Below, in pieces: positions 32,041-40,035 of a DNA stretch of 64,000 nucleotides. The notes beneath the pieces were generated by a model. The model was given only the letters and a program-made list of their open reading frames with translations, ran no database searches and had not been told where the DNA came from. Source of the stretch: Parcubacteria group bacterium Gr01-1014_13 (GTDB lineage Bacteria; Patescibacteria; ABY1; Magasanikbacterales; GWA2-37-8); the NCBI GenBank assembly GCA_007376295.1, contig VMGB01000001.1, positions 186,001 through 250,000 on the forward strand, written 5' to 3'. Positions within the stretch are counted from its first letter, which is position 1; the number at the start of each line of letters is the position of its first letter. The position numbers were made by a program, and so were the translations under genes.

Positions 32041-33041
32041 AGCATTTTCGTTCTGAATACGCTTTTCAAAAATATAAACCACATGTAAGTTGGCGCAAAA
32101 GATTTTTGCGGTTTTTTCGTAAAAAACAATATGTAATTCCATCTTCTCAAGATTCGTTTCATTATAAAACAAATCCTTTTAAAGCGCATAAGAAACCGAG
32201 TAAGATTAAAATTAAAGTTATAATTTTTGTTATATTTTTGGTAGCTTGGGCTATCTGCTTAGCTTATATTCCTTATTTTAAAATCAGTAAAATTAATTAT
32301 TCCGGATTAAATAATACTACAAGAAGCGAGCTGGATACATTTATTTATACAAATTTTCTAAATAAAAAGAGTATTTTACCATTGAATGCTTACTTTTTTA
32401 TTAATACTCCTAAAATATCTGGCGAGCTTTACAAAAAATTTCCTTTTGAAACTATAGAAGTAATAAAAACTTTTCCAAATCAATTAGATATAAAAATTAA
32501 AGAAAAAATTTCTTCTGTTATATACGACAATGGTAAGAAATACTTTTTGTTGGATAGTGGGGGAACAGCTATTAAATATTTAAAAGATGTAGAGTCTTAT
32601 GAAATAACAGAACAAATTAGTACCAGCAGCTTTGATCTTTTGGCCTCCAGTACTATGCCTATAGCAAACACTTCTACAATCGAACACACTCCAGATTATA
32701 AAAAAATAAATAAACTATTTGGTAATTATCCTTTAGTTTACGATCGACGTAGTTTTGAAGTTGAAATTAAACAAGAAAACATTTTACCTTCCGAACATAT
32801 TGCCGCTATTATTAGTTGGTATAAAACTCTTACCGAACAGGGGATAGCAACCCCTAAATTCTTTGTTATAGACAACCTTAACTCCGGGATAGTGATAGAT
32901 ACGGCGGATTCCTGGGATATTTTATTCCAGCCAAAAAATAATAACGATGCACAAATAAATACTCTAAAAGAAATTTTACCAACAATAAAACCACAGTATT
33001 ACGTAGATCTTCGTTACGGAGAAAAAATTTACTGGAAGTAG
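32037..33041 (+). CDS. ftsQ: FtsQ/DivIB-like cell division protein
   Basis: Bitopic divisome protein. About 60 basic cytoplasmic residues, one helix (VIIFVIFLVAWAICLAYIPY), then a POTRA domain beginning FKISKINYSGLNNTTRSEL and a beta domain (FETIEVIKTFPNQLDIKIKE). The ATG overlapping the alr stop is used; the sequence upstream is coding for alr. 334 residues. Sequence conservation is weak, as usual for FtsQ; the POTRA signature and wall-gene context decide the call. Confidence 0.82.
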   Translation: MKHFRSEYAFQKYKPHVSWRKRFLRFFRKKQYVIPSSQDSFHYKTNPFKAHKKPSKIKIKVIIFVIFLVAWAICLAYIPYFKISKINYSGLNNTTRSELDTFIYTNFLNKKSILPLNAYFFINTPKISGELYKKFPFETIEVIKTFPNQLDIKIKEKISSVIYDNGKKYFLLDSGGTAIKYLKDVESYEITEQISTSSFDLLASSTMPIANTSTIEHTPDYKKINKLFGNYPLVYDRRSFEVEIKQENILPSEHIAAIISWYKTLTEQGIATPKFFVIDNLNSGIVIDTADSWDILFQPKNNNDAQINTLKEILPTIKPQYYVDLRYGEKIYWK

Positions 33042-33058
33042 AGAGGGGAAGGGCTTAT

Positions 33059-33087
33059 TTGATTGAAATGTAGTTGTTTGGTATTAT
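33059..33087 (+). promoter_or_regulatory. Promoter of the xer gene
   Basis: TTGATT (33059-33064), 17-bp spacer, TATTAT (33082-33087); transcription would begin at the CTTAACG palindrome and leave a leader of about 55 nt. Confidence 0.55.
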
Positions 33088-33090
33088 ATA

Positions 33091-33116
33091 CTTAACGTCG
33101 TATAACATAGATTAAG
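33091..33116. other. Candidate Xer/dif-like site (weak)
   Basis: CTTAA...TTAAG palindrome ends spaced like two 11-bp arms around a 6-bp centre, immediately upstream of a tyrosine recombinase gene. It does not match the E. coli or B. subtilis dif consensus; proposed only from position and symmetry, by analogy with XerS and XerH whose sites lie next to their genes. Confidence 0.25.
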
Positions 33117-33149
33117 CGACTATATACTCGATTTAACCTAACTCACCAT

Positions 33150-34112
33150 ATGCATAAATCCAATCAACCTATAGCCCAACATGTCCTCGCCTTTCTCGAA
33201 TACTGCGAGGTGGAAAAAGGTTTAAGCCCTGTCTCCACTCGTAACTACGACAATTTCTTAAAAACCTTTATAAAGTGGCTTGACGAGTCAAAATTTTCGA
33301 GTTTAAAGCCTCACGAGCTTAATCCTGAGCATATTTGGTCATATCGCGTATATTTGTCGCGTAAAAAGGATGTTAAGGGTAAATATACCAAAAAAACGAC
33401 CCAAAACTATTATCTTATAGCCATCCGTAATCTATTGAACTATTTTGCCGAAAAAGATATAGTTTCCCTGCCTTCGGAAAAAATTAAGCTGCCAAAATTA
33501 ACGGACAAAGATAAAACAATAAAATTTTTAAAATTCGAACAAATAGAAAAATTAATGAAAATGCCTGATACTTCTACGCCTGAAGGTTTACGCGATCGAG
33601 CTATTTTAGAAACATTGTTCTCTACCGGTATGCGGGTATCAGAGTTAACGTCGCTTAATATAACACAGTTTAATAAAGAGAATTTAGTAAAAGGAAAATT
33701 TGATGATCAAGAATTAAGTATCTCCGGTAAAGGTGGATCCACCAGAACTGTATATTTTTCTAACCGAACTCTAAAATGTTTAGCTGACTACATTAAAGCC
33801 AGAAAAGATATGTTTACTCCTCTCTTTGTTAATTACAAAAAAGACGATGACGACAAAGAGCATCGCTTAACTCAAAGATCTGTCGAAAGACTGGTGCGAA
33901 AATATGCCACTATGGCTGGTTTGCCAGTAGAAGCTACGCCACATACCTTGCGACATAGTTTTGCTACGGATTTACTTCAGCAAGGAGCGGACATGCGCTC
34001 AGTGCAAGAGCTTCTTGGTCACAAAAATATTGTTACCACTCAAATTTATACCCATCTTACCAACCCTCACTTGCGGGACATCCACAAAAAATTTCACAGC
34101 GGAAAAAATTAA
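33150..34112 (+). CDS. Tyrosine recombinase, XerC/XerD-like
   Basis: Site-specific recombinase, most likely resolving chromosome dimers. Seen: N-terminal SAM-like domain (FLEYCEVEKGLSPVSTRNYDNFL), catalytic Arg in TGMRVSELT (about 160), Lys in SGKGGSTRTV, HTLRHSFATDLL (His/Arg near 265), LLGHKNIVTTQIYTHL with the nucleophilic Tyr near 300. 320 residues. It is the only recombinase in the window. Tail-to-tail with ddl, 3 nt apart. Confidence 0.93.
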   Translation: MHKSNQPIAQHVLAFLEYCEVEKGLSPVSTRNYDNFLKTFIKWLDESKFSSLKPHELNPEHIWSYRVYLSRKKDVKGKYTKKTTQNYYLIAIRNLLNYFAEKDIVSLPSEKIKLPKLTDKDKTIKFLKFEQIEKLMKMPDTSTPEGLRDRAILETLFSTGMRVSELTSLNITQFNKENLVKGKFDDQELSISGKGGSTRTVYFSNRTLKCLADYIKARKDMFTPLFVNYKKDDDDKEHRLTQRSVERLVRKYATMAGLPVEATPHTLRHSFATDLLQQGADMRSVQELLGHKNIVTTQIYTHLTNPHLRDIHKKFHSGKN

Positions 34113-34115
34113 CAT

Positions 34116-35093
34116 CTATAAACTCGCTTCTATAATATAATCCAGCATTTTGCTAAAGTTTATCCCCGCTTTGGCTGCAGCTTCTGGAAATAAACTGGTC
34201 GGAGTCATGCCAGGAATGGTATTTGTCTCTAAAATATATAATTTTTTATCGTCACCTACAAAAATATCCGTACGCGACATGCCGCGGCAATCCAGGGCCT
34301 TATGTGCCATGACCGCTAAATTTTGTATCTGCTGATTAATAATATCGCCAAAATCGGCCGGACAAATATGGGTAGAGCCACCGGCAGCATACTTGGATTT
34401 ATAATCATAAAATTCTCCTAAATTTGGCAAAATATGTGTGGGTGGCAAGACCATCATTTGCCCATCTTTTTCTAATACGCCGCATGTCGCCTCTTTGCCT
34501 TTAATAAATTTTTGCGCCATTAACCAAGGAAATATTTTAATAGTTTTATCTATAACTTTTCGGAGCTCATCATGAGATTTTACTTTGTTGACCCCCACAG
34601 CAGATCCTTGATCGACTGGTTTTACCACCATCGGAAAACCTACTTTACTCACAATATCGTTTATTATTTTATCCGGACTTCTTTTCCATCCGTCTCTTTT
34701 GAAATGAACAAAATCCGGATGGGGTAAGCCGTTGGCTAAATAAACTTCAGCTGCAAAAACTTTGTTCATCGCCAGAGCGCTGGAAAGCACGCCCGGACCT
34801 GTATATTTGACCCCTAAGGTATCAAACAACCCCTGTACTCCCCCATCTTCACCCGGGGATCCATGCATAGCAATAAAAACGAGATCAAATTTTGTTTTAA
34901 CTAAATTTAAAAAATTAAATTTCTTTTTTTTATTTTTTTGGATAACAAAAAAATTGGCATTTTTATCCATTTCTACTAGCGTAGTTGAGTATTTTTGTTT
35001 ATCCAAATTTTCAAATACTGCCTTGCCGGTTATAAGTGAAATTTCTCTCTCCGCCGATGGTCCTCCCATTAAAACAGCAACTTTAAGCTTCAT
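34116..35093 (-). CDS. ddl: D-alanine--D-alanine ligase
   Basis: ATP-grasp ligase making D-Ala-D-Ala. Seen: VLMGGPSAEREISLITG, AMHGSPGEDGGVQGLFD, GPGVLSSALAMNK, PMVVKPVDQGSAVGVNKV, and LYILETNTIPGMTPTSLFP. 325 residues, normal. Downstream of an EnvC-like gene on the minus strand. With alr at 31 kb it completes the dipeptide branch. Confidence 0.96.
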   Translation of the reverse strand: MKLKVAVLMGGPSAEREISLITGKAVFENLDKQKYSTTLVEMDKNANFFVIQKNKKKKFNFLNLVKTKFDLVFIAMHGSPGEDGGVQGLFDTLGVKYTGPGVLSSALAMNKVFAAEVYLANGLPHPDFVHFKRDGWKRSPDKIINDIVSKVGFPMVVKPVDQGSAVGVNKVKSHDELRKVIDKTIKIFPWLMAQKFIKGKEATCGVLEKDGQMMVLPPTHILPNLGEFYDYKSKYAAGGSTHICPADFGDIINQQIQNLAVMAHKALDCRGMSRTDIFVGDDKKLYILETNTIPGMTPTSLFPEAAAKAGINFSKMLDYIIEASL

Positions 35094-35109
35094 AATTATA
35101 GTTAAATTA

Positions 35110-36315
35110 TTACAGATAACCCATTGGGTCTACCGGAATACCATTTAAACGTACCTCAAAATGCAGGTGTGGTCCAGTAACAAATGGCCCGGCGCCAACG
35201 GTCCCCGGCCGACCGCCAGAAAGCCCGATAATATCTCCTTTTTGCACAAACTGATCACCAACTACATCTACTCGGCTAAAATGACCGTATAAGGTCGATA
35301 CGCTGCCTGTATGCACAATTAATACATATGCATAACAACTGGAGGTGCTACAAATTTTAGCGCGGGCTACATAGCCAGATGCCGCTGCGCGTATCGGTGT
35401 GCCCTGTGAAGCGCGGATATCTATACCACTATGTTGGAAAACATTTCTAAACGGATAATCTGGATCATGAAAAGTGGCATTTACGACACGGCTGGGTACA
35501 GGCCAAGTCAACACATCTATGCTGTTGTTTAATTTATTTTCCAGAGCAAGTTTTTTTCTAACTTGATCTTCAAATGCCCGCTGTTCGTTTATAACCGACT
35601 GGTACTGTTGTTTTAAACTGGATAAAAGAGTCTTGTATCTTAATTCCGATGATCTGGTTTCCACCAGTAAATTTTCTTTTGCTTTTGACTGACCCTTTAA
35701 TTTATCTTGCTTAGCTAGCAATTCTGTCTTTAGGTTTTCATATGTTTTTTTTCGACTAGCCACTTGGGCTTCTTTCGTTTGCAAATCTTCTTTTACTAAA
35801 CGCAAAATTTTTACCGACTTGCCCAAGTCGGTAAAAACATTCATGGTATATTGCAATTGATCATAGAATTCGGCAAAACTATTGTTAGTTAAAAGAACCT
35901 CCATATAGTTTTTTCGTTTGTCGGCATTGATACCCTGAACTATTTTGGAAATAATCTTTTTTTGTTTTTCCATTATTGCTTCCTTGTCAGCAATGCTGAG
36001 CTGTAAAGCCTCTATTTCCAACTCGGCCTTTTTTATTTTTTCTTGGGTAAGTTCTATATCTGTTTGTGCTTTATTGATGTGATTGTCGAGAATGCTTAAT
36101 TGGTTTTTCAAAGAAACAGCTTGCGTTTGTTTTTGTTGAATGTTTTTATTGTATTTATTTATAGTCTCCTCGAGCTCTTTAATTTTATCTTTTCTTTGAG
36201 CAATCTGTTTATTTAACTCTTCAATTTCTGCGGAATTAACAGTTTGCGCTAACGCAAAAACGGGGTTAAAAATTAAACCCACTATAATTAAAAAAATAAC
36301 CAGAATTTTTTTCAT
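35110..36315 (-). CDS. Murein hydrolase activator EnvC-like / M23 peptidase
   Basis: Exported protein: signal peptide (KKILVIFLIIVGLIFNPVFALAQ), two long coiled-coil segments (about 25-130 and 165-260), then a LytM/M23 domain from about 285. The zinc ligands appear present: HSGIDIRA and GPHLHFEV, so unlike E. coli EnvC it may itself be an endopeptidase. 401 residues. The ATG is 6 nt after a TATAAT box, suggesting a leaderless transcript. Confidence 0.9.
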   Translation of the reverse strand: MKKILVIFLIIVGLIFNPVFALAQTVNSAEIEELNKQIAQRKDKIKELEETINKYNKNIQQKQTQAVSLKNQLSILDNHINKAQTDIELTQEKIKKAELEIEALQLSIADKEAIMEKQKKIISKIVQGINADKRKNYMEVLLTNNSFAEFYDQLQYTMNVFTDLGKSVKILRLVKEDLQTKEAQVASRKKTYENLKTELLAKQDKLKGQSKAKENLLVETRSSELRYKTLLSSLKQQYQSVINEQRAFEDQVRKKLALENKLNNSIDVLTWPVPSRVVNATFHDPDYPFRNVFQHSGIDIRASQGTPIRAAASGYVARAKICSTSSCYAYVLIVHTGSVSTLYGHFSRVDVVGDQFVQKGDIIGLSGGRPGTVGAGPFVTGPHLHFEVRLNGIPVDPMGYL

Positions 36316-36321
36316 GATTAT

Positions 36322-36330
36322 ATTATACCA
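36322..36330 (-). promoter_or_regulatory. Extended -10 promoter of the envC-like gene
   Basis: Minus strand TGGTATAAT (36330-36322), an extended -10 (TGnTATAAT) with no good -35 at 17 bp. The ATG begins 6 nt downstream, at about the expected transcription start. Confidence 0.6.
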
Positions 36331-36340
36331 CGAGGAAGCT

Positions 36341-37807
36341 CTAATTGCTTAATTTGCCAATAGCGAGGTTTATACGCTCCAAAACAGCATCTTTTCCTAA
36401 AACTTCCGCAATCTCAAACGGTCCTGGGGATTTTTCTTGTCCAGATAAAGCGGCGCGCATAGGCCAAAGGACCGAACCGGTTGAATACCCATTTTGGCCA
36501 ACCCACTCCCCTATCTTTTCTTCCAGTTTTTCTTTATTCCAATCACGAACACTTATTGTGTTCATGAATTCCGCCAGCTTTGGCAGAATATTTTTTACTT
36601 CATCGGCTGTACTTTTTTTCCAAACCAATAGTCCGGCATTATAATCTGGTAAATTGAAGACAAATTTTATAGCTTCTGGCAATTCAGAAAGCACCTCGAT
36701 TCTTTCTCTTTCCAATCCAACCGCTCCTTCTATGATTTTATTATCTATATCAATACCAGCTTCAGCTAACCAAGGTGTAGCGATTTTTACTAAATCTTTG
36801 TTGGATAAGTTTTTAAGATACTGTTTGTTAAACCAATTTAGCTTATCTACATTAAACACTGCGCCAGTTTTACCAACTTTTGAAAAATCAAAATCCGCTA
36901 CTAACTCATCTAACGTATACATTTCTTTTTCTGTGCCAGGATTCCAACCTAAAAAGGCCACAAAATTCACCAGTGCTTCTGGTAAGTATCCTTTTTTCAT
37001 ATAATCCTCTACAGCCACATCACCTTGGCGTTTGCTCAACTTAGATTTATCTGGATTGAGCAATAATGGCAGATGAGCCATTTCTGGCACCTCCCAGCCA
37101 AAGTACTTATATATCTGCAGGTGTTTGGGTACGCTACTAATCCATTCCTCGCCACGAATAATATGGGTAATTTCCATTAAATGATCATCTACTACCACTG
37201 CAAAATGATATGTAGGATAGCCATCAGATTTCATCAAAACTTGATCATCCACCAATTCATTTTTAAATCGCACTTCCCCGCGGATCATGTCATTAAAAAC
37301 AGTTTCGCCACTCTTTGGCATTTTGAGTCTCACAACGCATCTTTCTCCAGACTTAGCTCGTTTTTTTGCTTCTTCTGGATTAACCGACAAACAATGACCG
37401 TCATAGCCTGTGGGCATTTTTTTGGCTGTTTGCTGTTCGCGCAACTGGGTTAATCTTTCTGGTGTACAAAAACAATAATAGGCATGGCCGTCTGCCAAAA
37501 GTTTTTCGGCGTGTTCTTTATATATATCCAAACGTTGCGATTGAACATACGGACCATTTTTACCTTTTTGAGTAATTTCTTCCTTGTCTAAAATTACTCC
37601 TTCGTCCGGTACAACACATGCCCAGTATAAAGATTTTAAAATGTTAGCAACGCCGTCGGCTACATAGCGCTCTCTGTCAGTGTCTTCTATACGTAACAAA
37701 AATTTGCCTTTATTTTTTTTGGCAAATAAATATGAATACAGAGCGGTGCGCAATCCGCCGACATGTAAATATCCGGTTGGGCTAGGGGCAAAACGAGTCC
37801 GAATCAT
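36341..37807 (-). CDS. gltX: Glutamyl-tRNA synthetase
   Basis: Class I synthetase. Seen: HIGH-type motif PSPTGYLHVGGLRTALYSYL and KMSKS-type KLSKRQGDV. 488 residues with a C-terminal anticodon-binding domain. Whether it also charges tRNA-Gln (needing GatCAB) cannot be told here. Upstream gene is 1 nt away, so part of the minus-strand run from uppS. Confidence 0.97.
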   Translation of the reverse strand: MIRTRFAPSPTGYLHVGGLRTALYSYLFAKKNKGKFLLRIEDTDRERYVADGVANILKSLYWACVVPDEGVILDKEEITQKGKNGPYVQSQRLDIYKEHAEKLLADGHAYYCFCTPERLTQLREQQTAKKMPTGYDGHCLSVNPEEAKKRAKSGERCVVRLKMPKSGETVFNDMIRGEVRFKNELVDDQVLMKSDGYPTYHFAVVVDDHLMEITHIIRGEEWISSVPKHLQIYKYFGWEVPEMAHLPLLLNPDKSKLSKRQGDVAVEDYMKKGYLPEALVNFVAFLGWNPGTEKEMYTLDELVADFDFSKVGKTGAVFNVDKLNWFNKQYLKNLSNKDLVKIATPWLAEAGIDIDNKIIEGAVGLERERIEVLSELPEAIKFVFNLPDYNAGLLVWKKSTADEVKNILPKLAEFMNTISVRDWNKEKLEEKIGEWVGQNGYSTGSVLWPMRAALSGQEKSPGPFEIAEVLGKDAVLERINLAIGKLSN

Positions 37808-37808
37808 A

Positions 37809-38258
37809 CTATTTTATAATTAACAGAGAACCCTTGCTATTTTTATAAGCTTTTTCTACTTGATTTTTTGTTAAATACTTTCCAGAAATTCTGGGGTCGA
37901 GGTAGTGTCGGCCTGTTCTAATTTTTCCATCCTTTATTTCAAGTATTAGCACAAGCGGTGTTCGGTATGCCTTTTTTGTTTTTGGATCAGGATAACTTTC
38001 TACTAATTCCACCATAACAACCCCTTCTCCTTCTGCTATATTTCTAATTTCATATTGTCGGCCCTTAATTGGATAAACTTCCTCTAACTCAGCTTTGAGA
38101 TTGGGTGTAGTAGAAGGAAAAAGGTTTTTACCAACATAAACCCACGTCATTGTATAATCGTTAGTCATTCTTTTTAAAGCCGAGGCCACATCGCCATCCA
38201 CCTCATTTTTAAGAATTTCCAACACAACCTTAATATTTTTACTAAATTTTTTCTTCAT
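37809..38258 (-). CDS. SnoaL/NTF2-like protein
   Basis: 149 residues; N-terminal helices (KNIKVVLEILKNEVDGDVASALKRM), an aromatic-lined segment (DYTMTWVYVGKNLFPS), then alternating strands (VVMVELVESYPDP, LVLILEIKDGKIRTGRHYLDPR), the layout of NTF2/SnoaL alpha-beta cone proteins. No catalytic residues assigned. Overlaps the upstream small membrane gene by 4 nt, so the two are co-expressed. Confidence 0.65.
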   Translation of the reverse strand: MKKKFSKNIKVVLEILKNEVDGDVASALKRMTNDYTMTWVYVGKNLFPSTTPNLKAELEEVYPIKGRQYEIRNIAEGEGVVMVELVESYPDPKTKKAYRTPLVLILEIKDGKIRTGRHYLDPRISGKYLTKNQVEKAYKNSKGSLLIIK

Positions 38259-38494
38259 AAGAACAGTTTAACAATAACCACCATCGCGATTATTAACCAA
38301 ACAATGTTTAAAAAAACTGACTGGTAGGCGCGTTTTAAAAGTGAGATATAAGCAATTCCGCACGCACCTGCAACATTCAAAAGCTGGTAAGTTAAACCGG
38401 CCGCCTCAATTACTTCAAAACTAATCAAGAAATAAGCCAACAAAATTGCCAACGCAGCCAGCCATCCAATAATCTCGTTTAAAATCTTAATCAT
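38255..38494 (-). CDS. Small membrane protein, CBU_0592-like
   Basis: 79 residues with three hydrophobic helices (LAALAILLAYFLIS, LLNVAGACGIAYISLL, FLNIVWLIIAMVVIV). The LLNxxGxxG segment and the following YQSVFLNxxW fit the CBU_0592/small three-helix family of unknown function. Overlaps its neighbour by ATGA and starts 1 nt after the WecG-type gene. Confidence 0.75.
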   Translation of the reverse strand: MIKILNEIIGWLAALAILLAYFLISFEVIEAAGLTYQLLNVAGACGIAYISLLKRAYQSVFLNIVWLIIAMVVIVKLFL

Positions 38495-38495
38495 T

Positions 38496-39218
38496 TTAAA
38501 ATTTGGATTTTAAAACCAAATAACTAAATTTGGCTGTGGCATTAAATATTCTACCGATACGACTGGGTTGTTGAATTAATCGGTACATCCATTCTAACCC
38601 AAGTTTACGCAAAAATAAAGGGGCGCGTTTTATATGTCCGGAAATAAAATCAAATGATCCGCCTACTCCCATCGCTATTTTTATCCCTGGCATTTTGGTT
38701 AAATTGTCGCAAATCCATTTTTCTTGTTTACCCATACCAAAAGCGACAAATAAAATCTGCGCTCCGGACTGATTTATTTGTTCAAAAATAGGGCCTTCAA
38801 ATTTGCAGGCGGGATTTTCATTTATTTCCGGGCCCTTGTTGTATCCAGAAATTTTTAAATTTGGGAATTTTTTTTCTAGTTCTTCAAATGCTCCACCCAC
38901 AACTTCGTCGCTTCCGGAACCTAACAGGTAGACGCCTCTCCCCTGCTCCGCGGCTAATCTACAAAGTTCCAACATAAAATCTATCCCGGGAATTCTTGTT
39001 TTAATCTTGGCAAAAATTTGCAAACCCACACCGTCGCACAAATTTAAATCGCCTGAATTTAAAACATTTTTAAAGCTTTCATCTTTTTGGGCCTTAACAA
39101 TTATCTCCGGGTTGGGAGTGAAAATTTTATGTTGACCAGATGAATTTAAAAATTCAGTCGCTTTTTGCAGCGCCTGTTCTTTGGAAACTTCATCAACTCT
39201 AATACCCAAAAATTGCAT
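38496..39218 (-). CDS. WecG/TagA/CpsF family glycosyltransferase
   Basis: GT26 enzyme adding a second sugar (ManNAc-type) to an undecaprenyl-linked precursor. Seen: TPNPEIIVKAQKDESFKNVL, DGVGLQIFAK, VYLLGSGSDEVVGGAFEEL, FVAFGMGKQEKWI, AMGVGGSFDFISGHIKRAP and LGLEWMYRLIQQP. ATG at 39218 (TAGTATG junction with uppS) is used. 241 residues. Next to uppS, which makes the lipid carrier precursor. Confidence 0.94.
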   Translation of the reverse strand: MQFLGIRVDEVSKEQALQKATEFLNSSGQHKIFTPNPEIIVKAQKDESFKNVLNSGDLNLCDGVGLQIFAKIKTRIPGIDFMLELCRLAAEQGRGVYLLGSGSDEVVGGAFEELEKKFPNLKISGYNKGPEINENPACKFEGPIFEQINQSGAQILFVAFGMGKQEKWICDNLTKMPGIKIAMGVGGSFDFISGHIKRAPLFLRKLGLEWMYRLIQQPSRIGRIFNATAKFSYLVLKSKF

Positions 39219-39219
39219 A

Positions 39220-39921
39220 CTACTTACCAAACCTTCTTTGTCGTTTATTAAATTCTGCTATTGCCTTGTCAAATTCTTTTTCATTAAAATCCGGCCAATG
39301 AACTTTGGGGAAATACAATTCACTATATGCACCCTGCCAGATTAAAAATCCAGAAGTTCTCTGTTCCCCTGAAGTGCGGATAATAAAATCTGGATCAGGC
39401 AAACCAGCAGTGTCCAAATTATTGCCGATTAGATCCAAAGTAATATCTTTGGCCTCTACCCCGTCGTCAACCAACTTTTGCACAGCACGTTTAATTTCAT
39501 CCCGACCGCCATAATTCAAAGCCAGATTAGCAACAATCCCCTGGTTATTTTTTGTTAGCTCAATGGCGCTCTTAAGTTTCTTTTGCAGAGATGCGGGCAA
39601 CTCTTTTAGCGATCCGATGTGTCTAAATTTTATGCCTCGTTTATGGTAATCATCTATGTATTTATCTAAGTAGTTTTCAAAAAGCTTCATTAAATAATTT
39701 ATTTCCTTCTCTGAACGCGACCAGTTTTCGGTGGAAAAGGCATACATAGTAATGACCTTAACTCCCGCTTTTTGGGCATACAAGACAACTTTTTTGGCAT
39801 TTTCCATACCTTTTTTATGGCCAAAAAAAGTCGGCAGACCGCGCTCTTTGGCCCACCTTCTGTTCCCATCCAAGATGATAGCTATGTGGTTGGGAGTAAT
39901 TTTTGGGTTAGTATTAGTCAT
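39220..39921 (-). CDS. uppS: Undecaprenyl diphosphate synthase
   Basis: cis-Prenyltransferase making C55-PP, the lipid carrier for wall and surface glycans. Seen: HIAIILDGNRRWAKERGLP with the catalytic Asp, FSTENWSR, ALNYGGRDEI, and PDFIIRTSGEQRTSGFLIWQ. 233 residues. First gene of the minus-strand envelope run; divergent from clpB across a 114-nt shared control region. Confidence 0.96.
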   Translation of the reverse strand: MTNTNPKITPNHIAIILDGNRRWAKERGLPTFFGHKKGMENAKKVVLYAQKAGVKVITMYAFSTENWSRSEKEINYLMKLFENYLDKYIDDYHKRGIKFRHIGSLKELPASLQKKLKSAIELTKNNQGIVANLALNYGGRDEIKRAVQKLVDDGVEAKDITLDLIGNNLDTAGLPDPDFIIRTSGEQRTSGFLIWQGAYSELYFPKVHWPDFNEKEFDKAIAEFNKRQRRFGK

Positions 39922-39965
39922 TTGACTATGCTAGAATATGGTGCAATAGTACTAAATACTACCAT

Positions 39966-39996
39966 ATCTTGACACAATTTATCAAGATGGTATAGT
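39966..39996 (+). promoter_or_regulatory. clpB promoter with overlapping inverted repeat
   Basis: TTGACA (39969-39974), 16-bp spacer, TATAGT (39991-39996). An inverted repeat ATCTTGA-N9-TCAAGAT (39966-39972, 39982-39988) overlaps the -35 and spacer and could bind a second regulator. On the minus strand TTGATA and TAGTAT in the same region may serve uppS. Confidence 0.6.
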
Positions 39997-39997
39997 A

Positions 39998-40024
39998 TTA
40001 TCACTCTCGGCTAATGAGTGATAA
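39998..40024. promoter_or_regulatory. CIRCE element (HrcA operator) before clpB
   Basis: TTATCACTC (39998-40006), 9-nt spacer, GAGTGATAA (40016-40024). It differs from consensus CIRCE (TTAGCACTC-N9-GAGTGCTAA) by one symmetric change per arm and has the exact 9-nt spacing. It starts 2 nt after the -10 box, the standard position for HrcA repression of heat-shock genes. Confidence 0.88.
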
Positions 40025-40035
40025 TCATAAAGCCT

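Noticed and set aside
40018..40035. GTG start at 40018 for clpB
   Set aside because: It falls in the right arm of the CIRCE operator; the ATG at 40036 begins the normal Clp N-domain.
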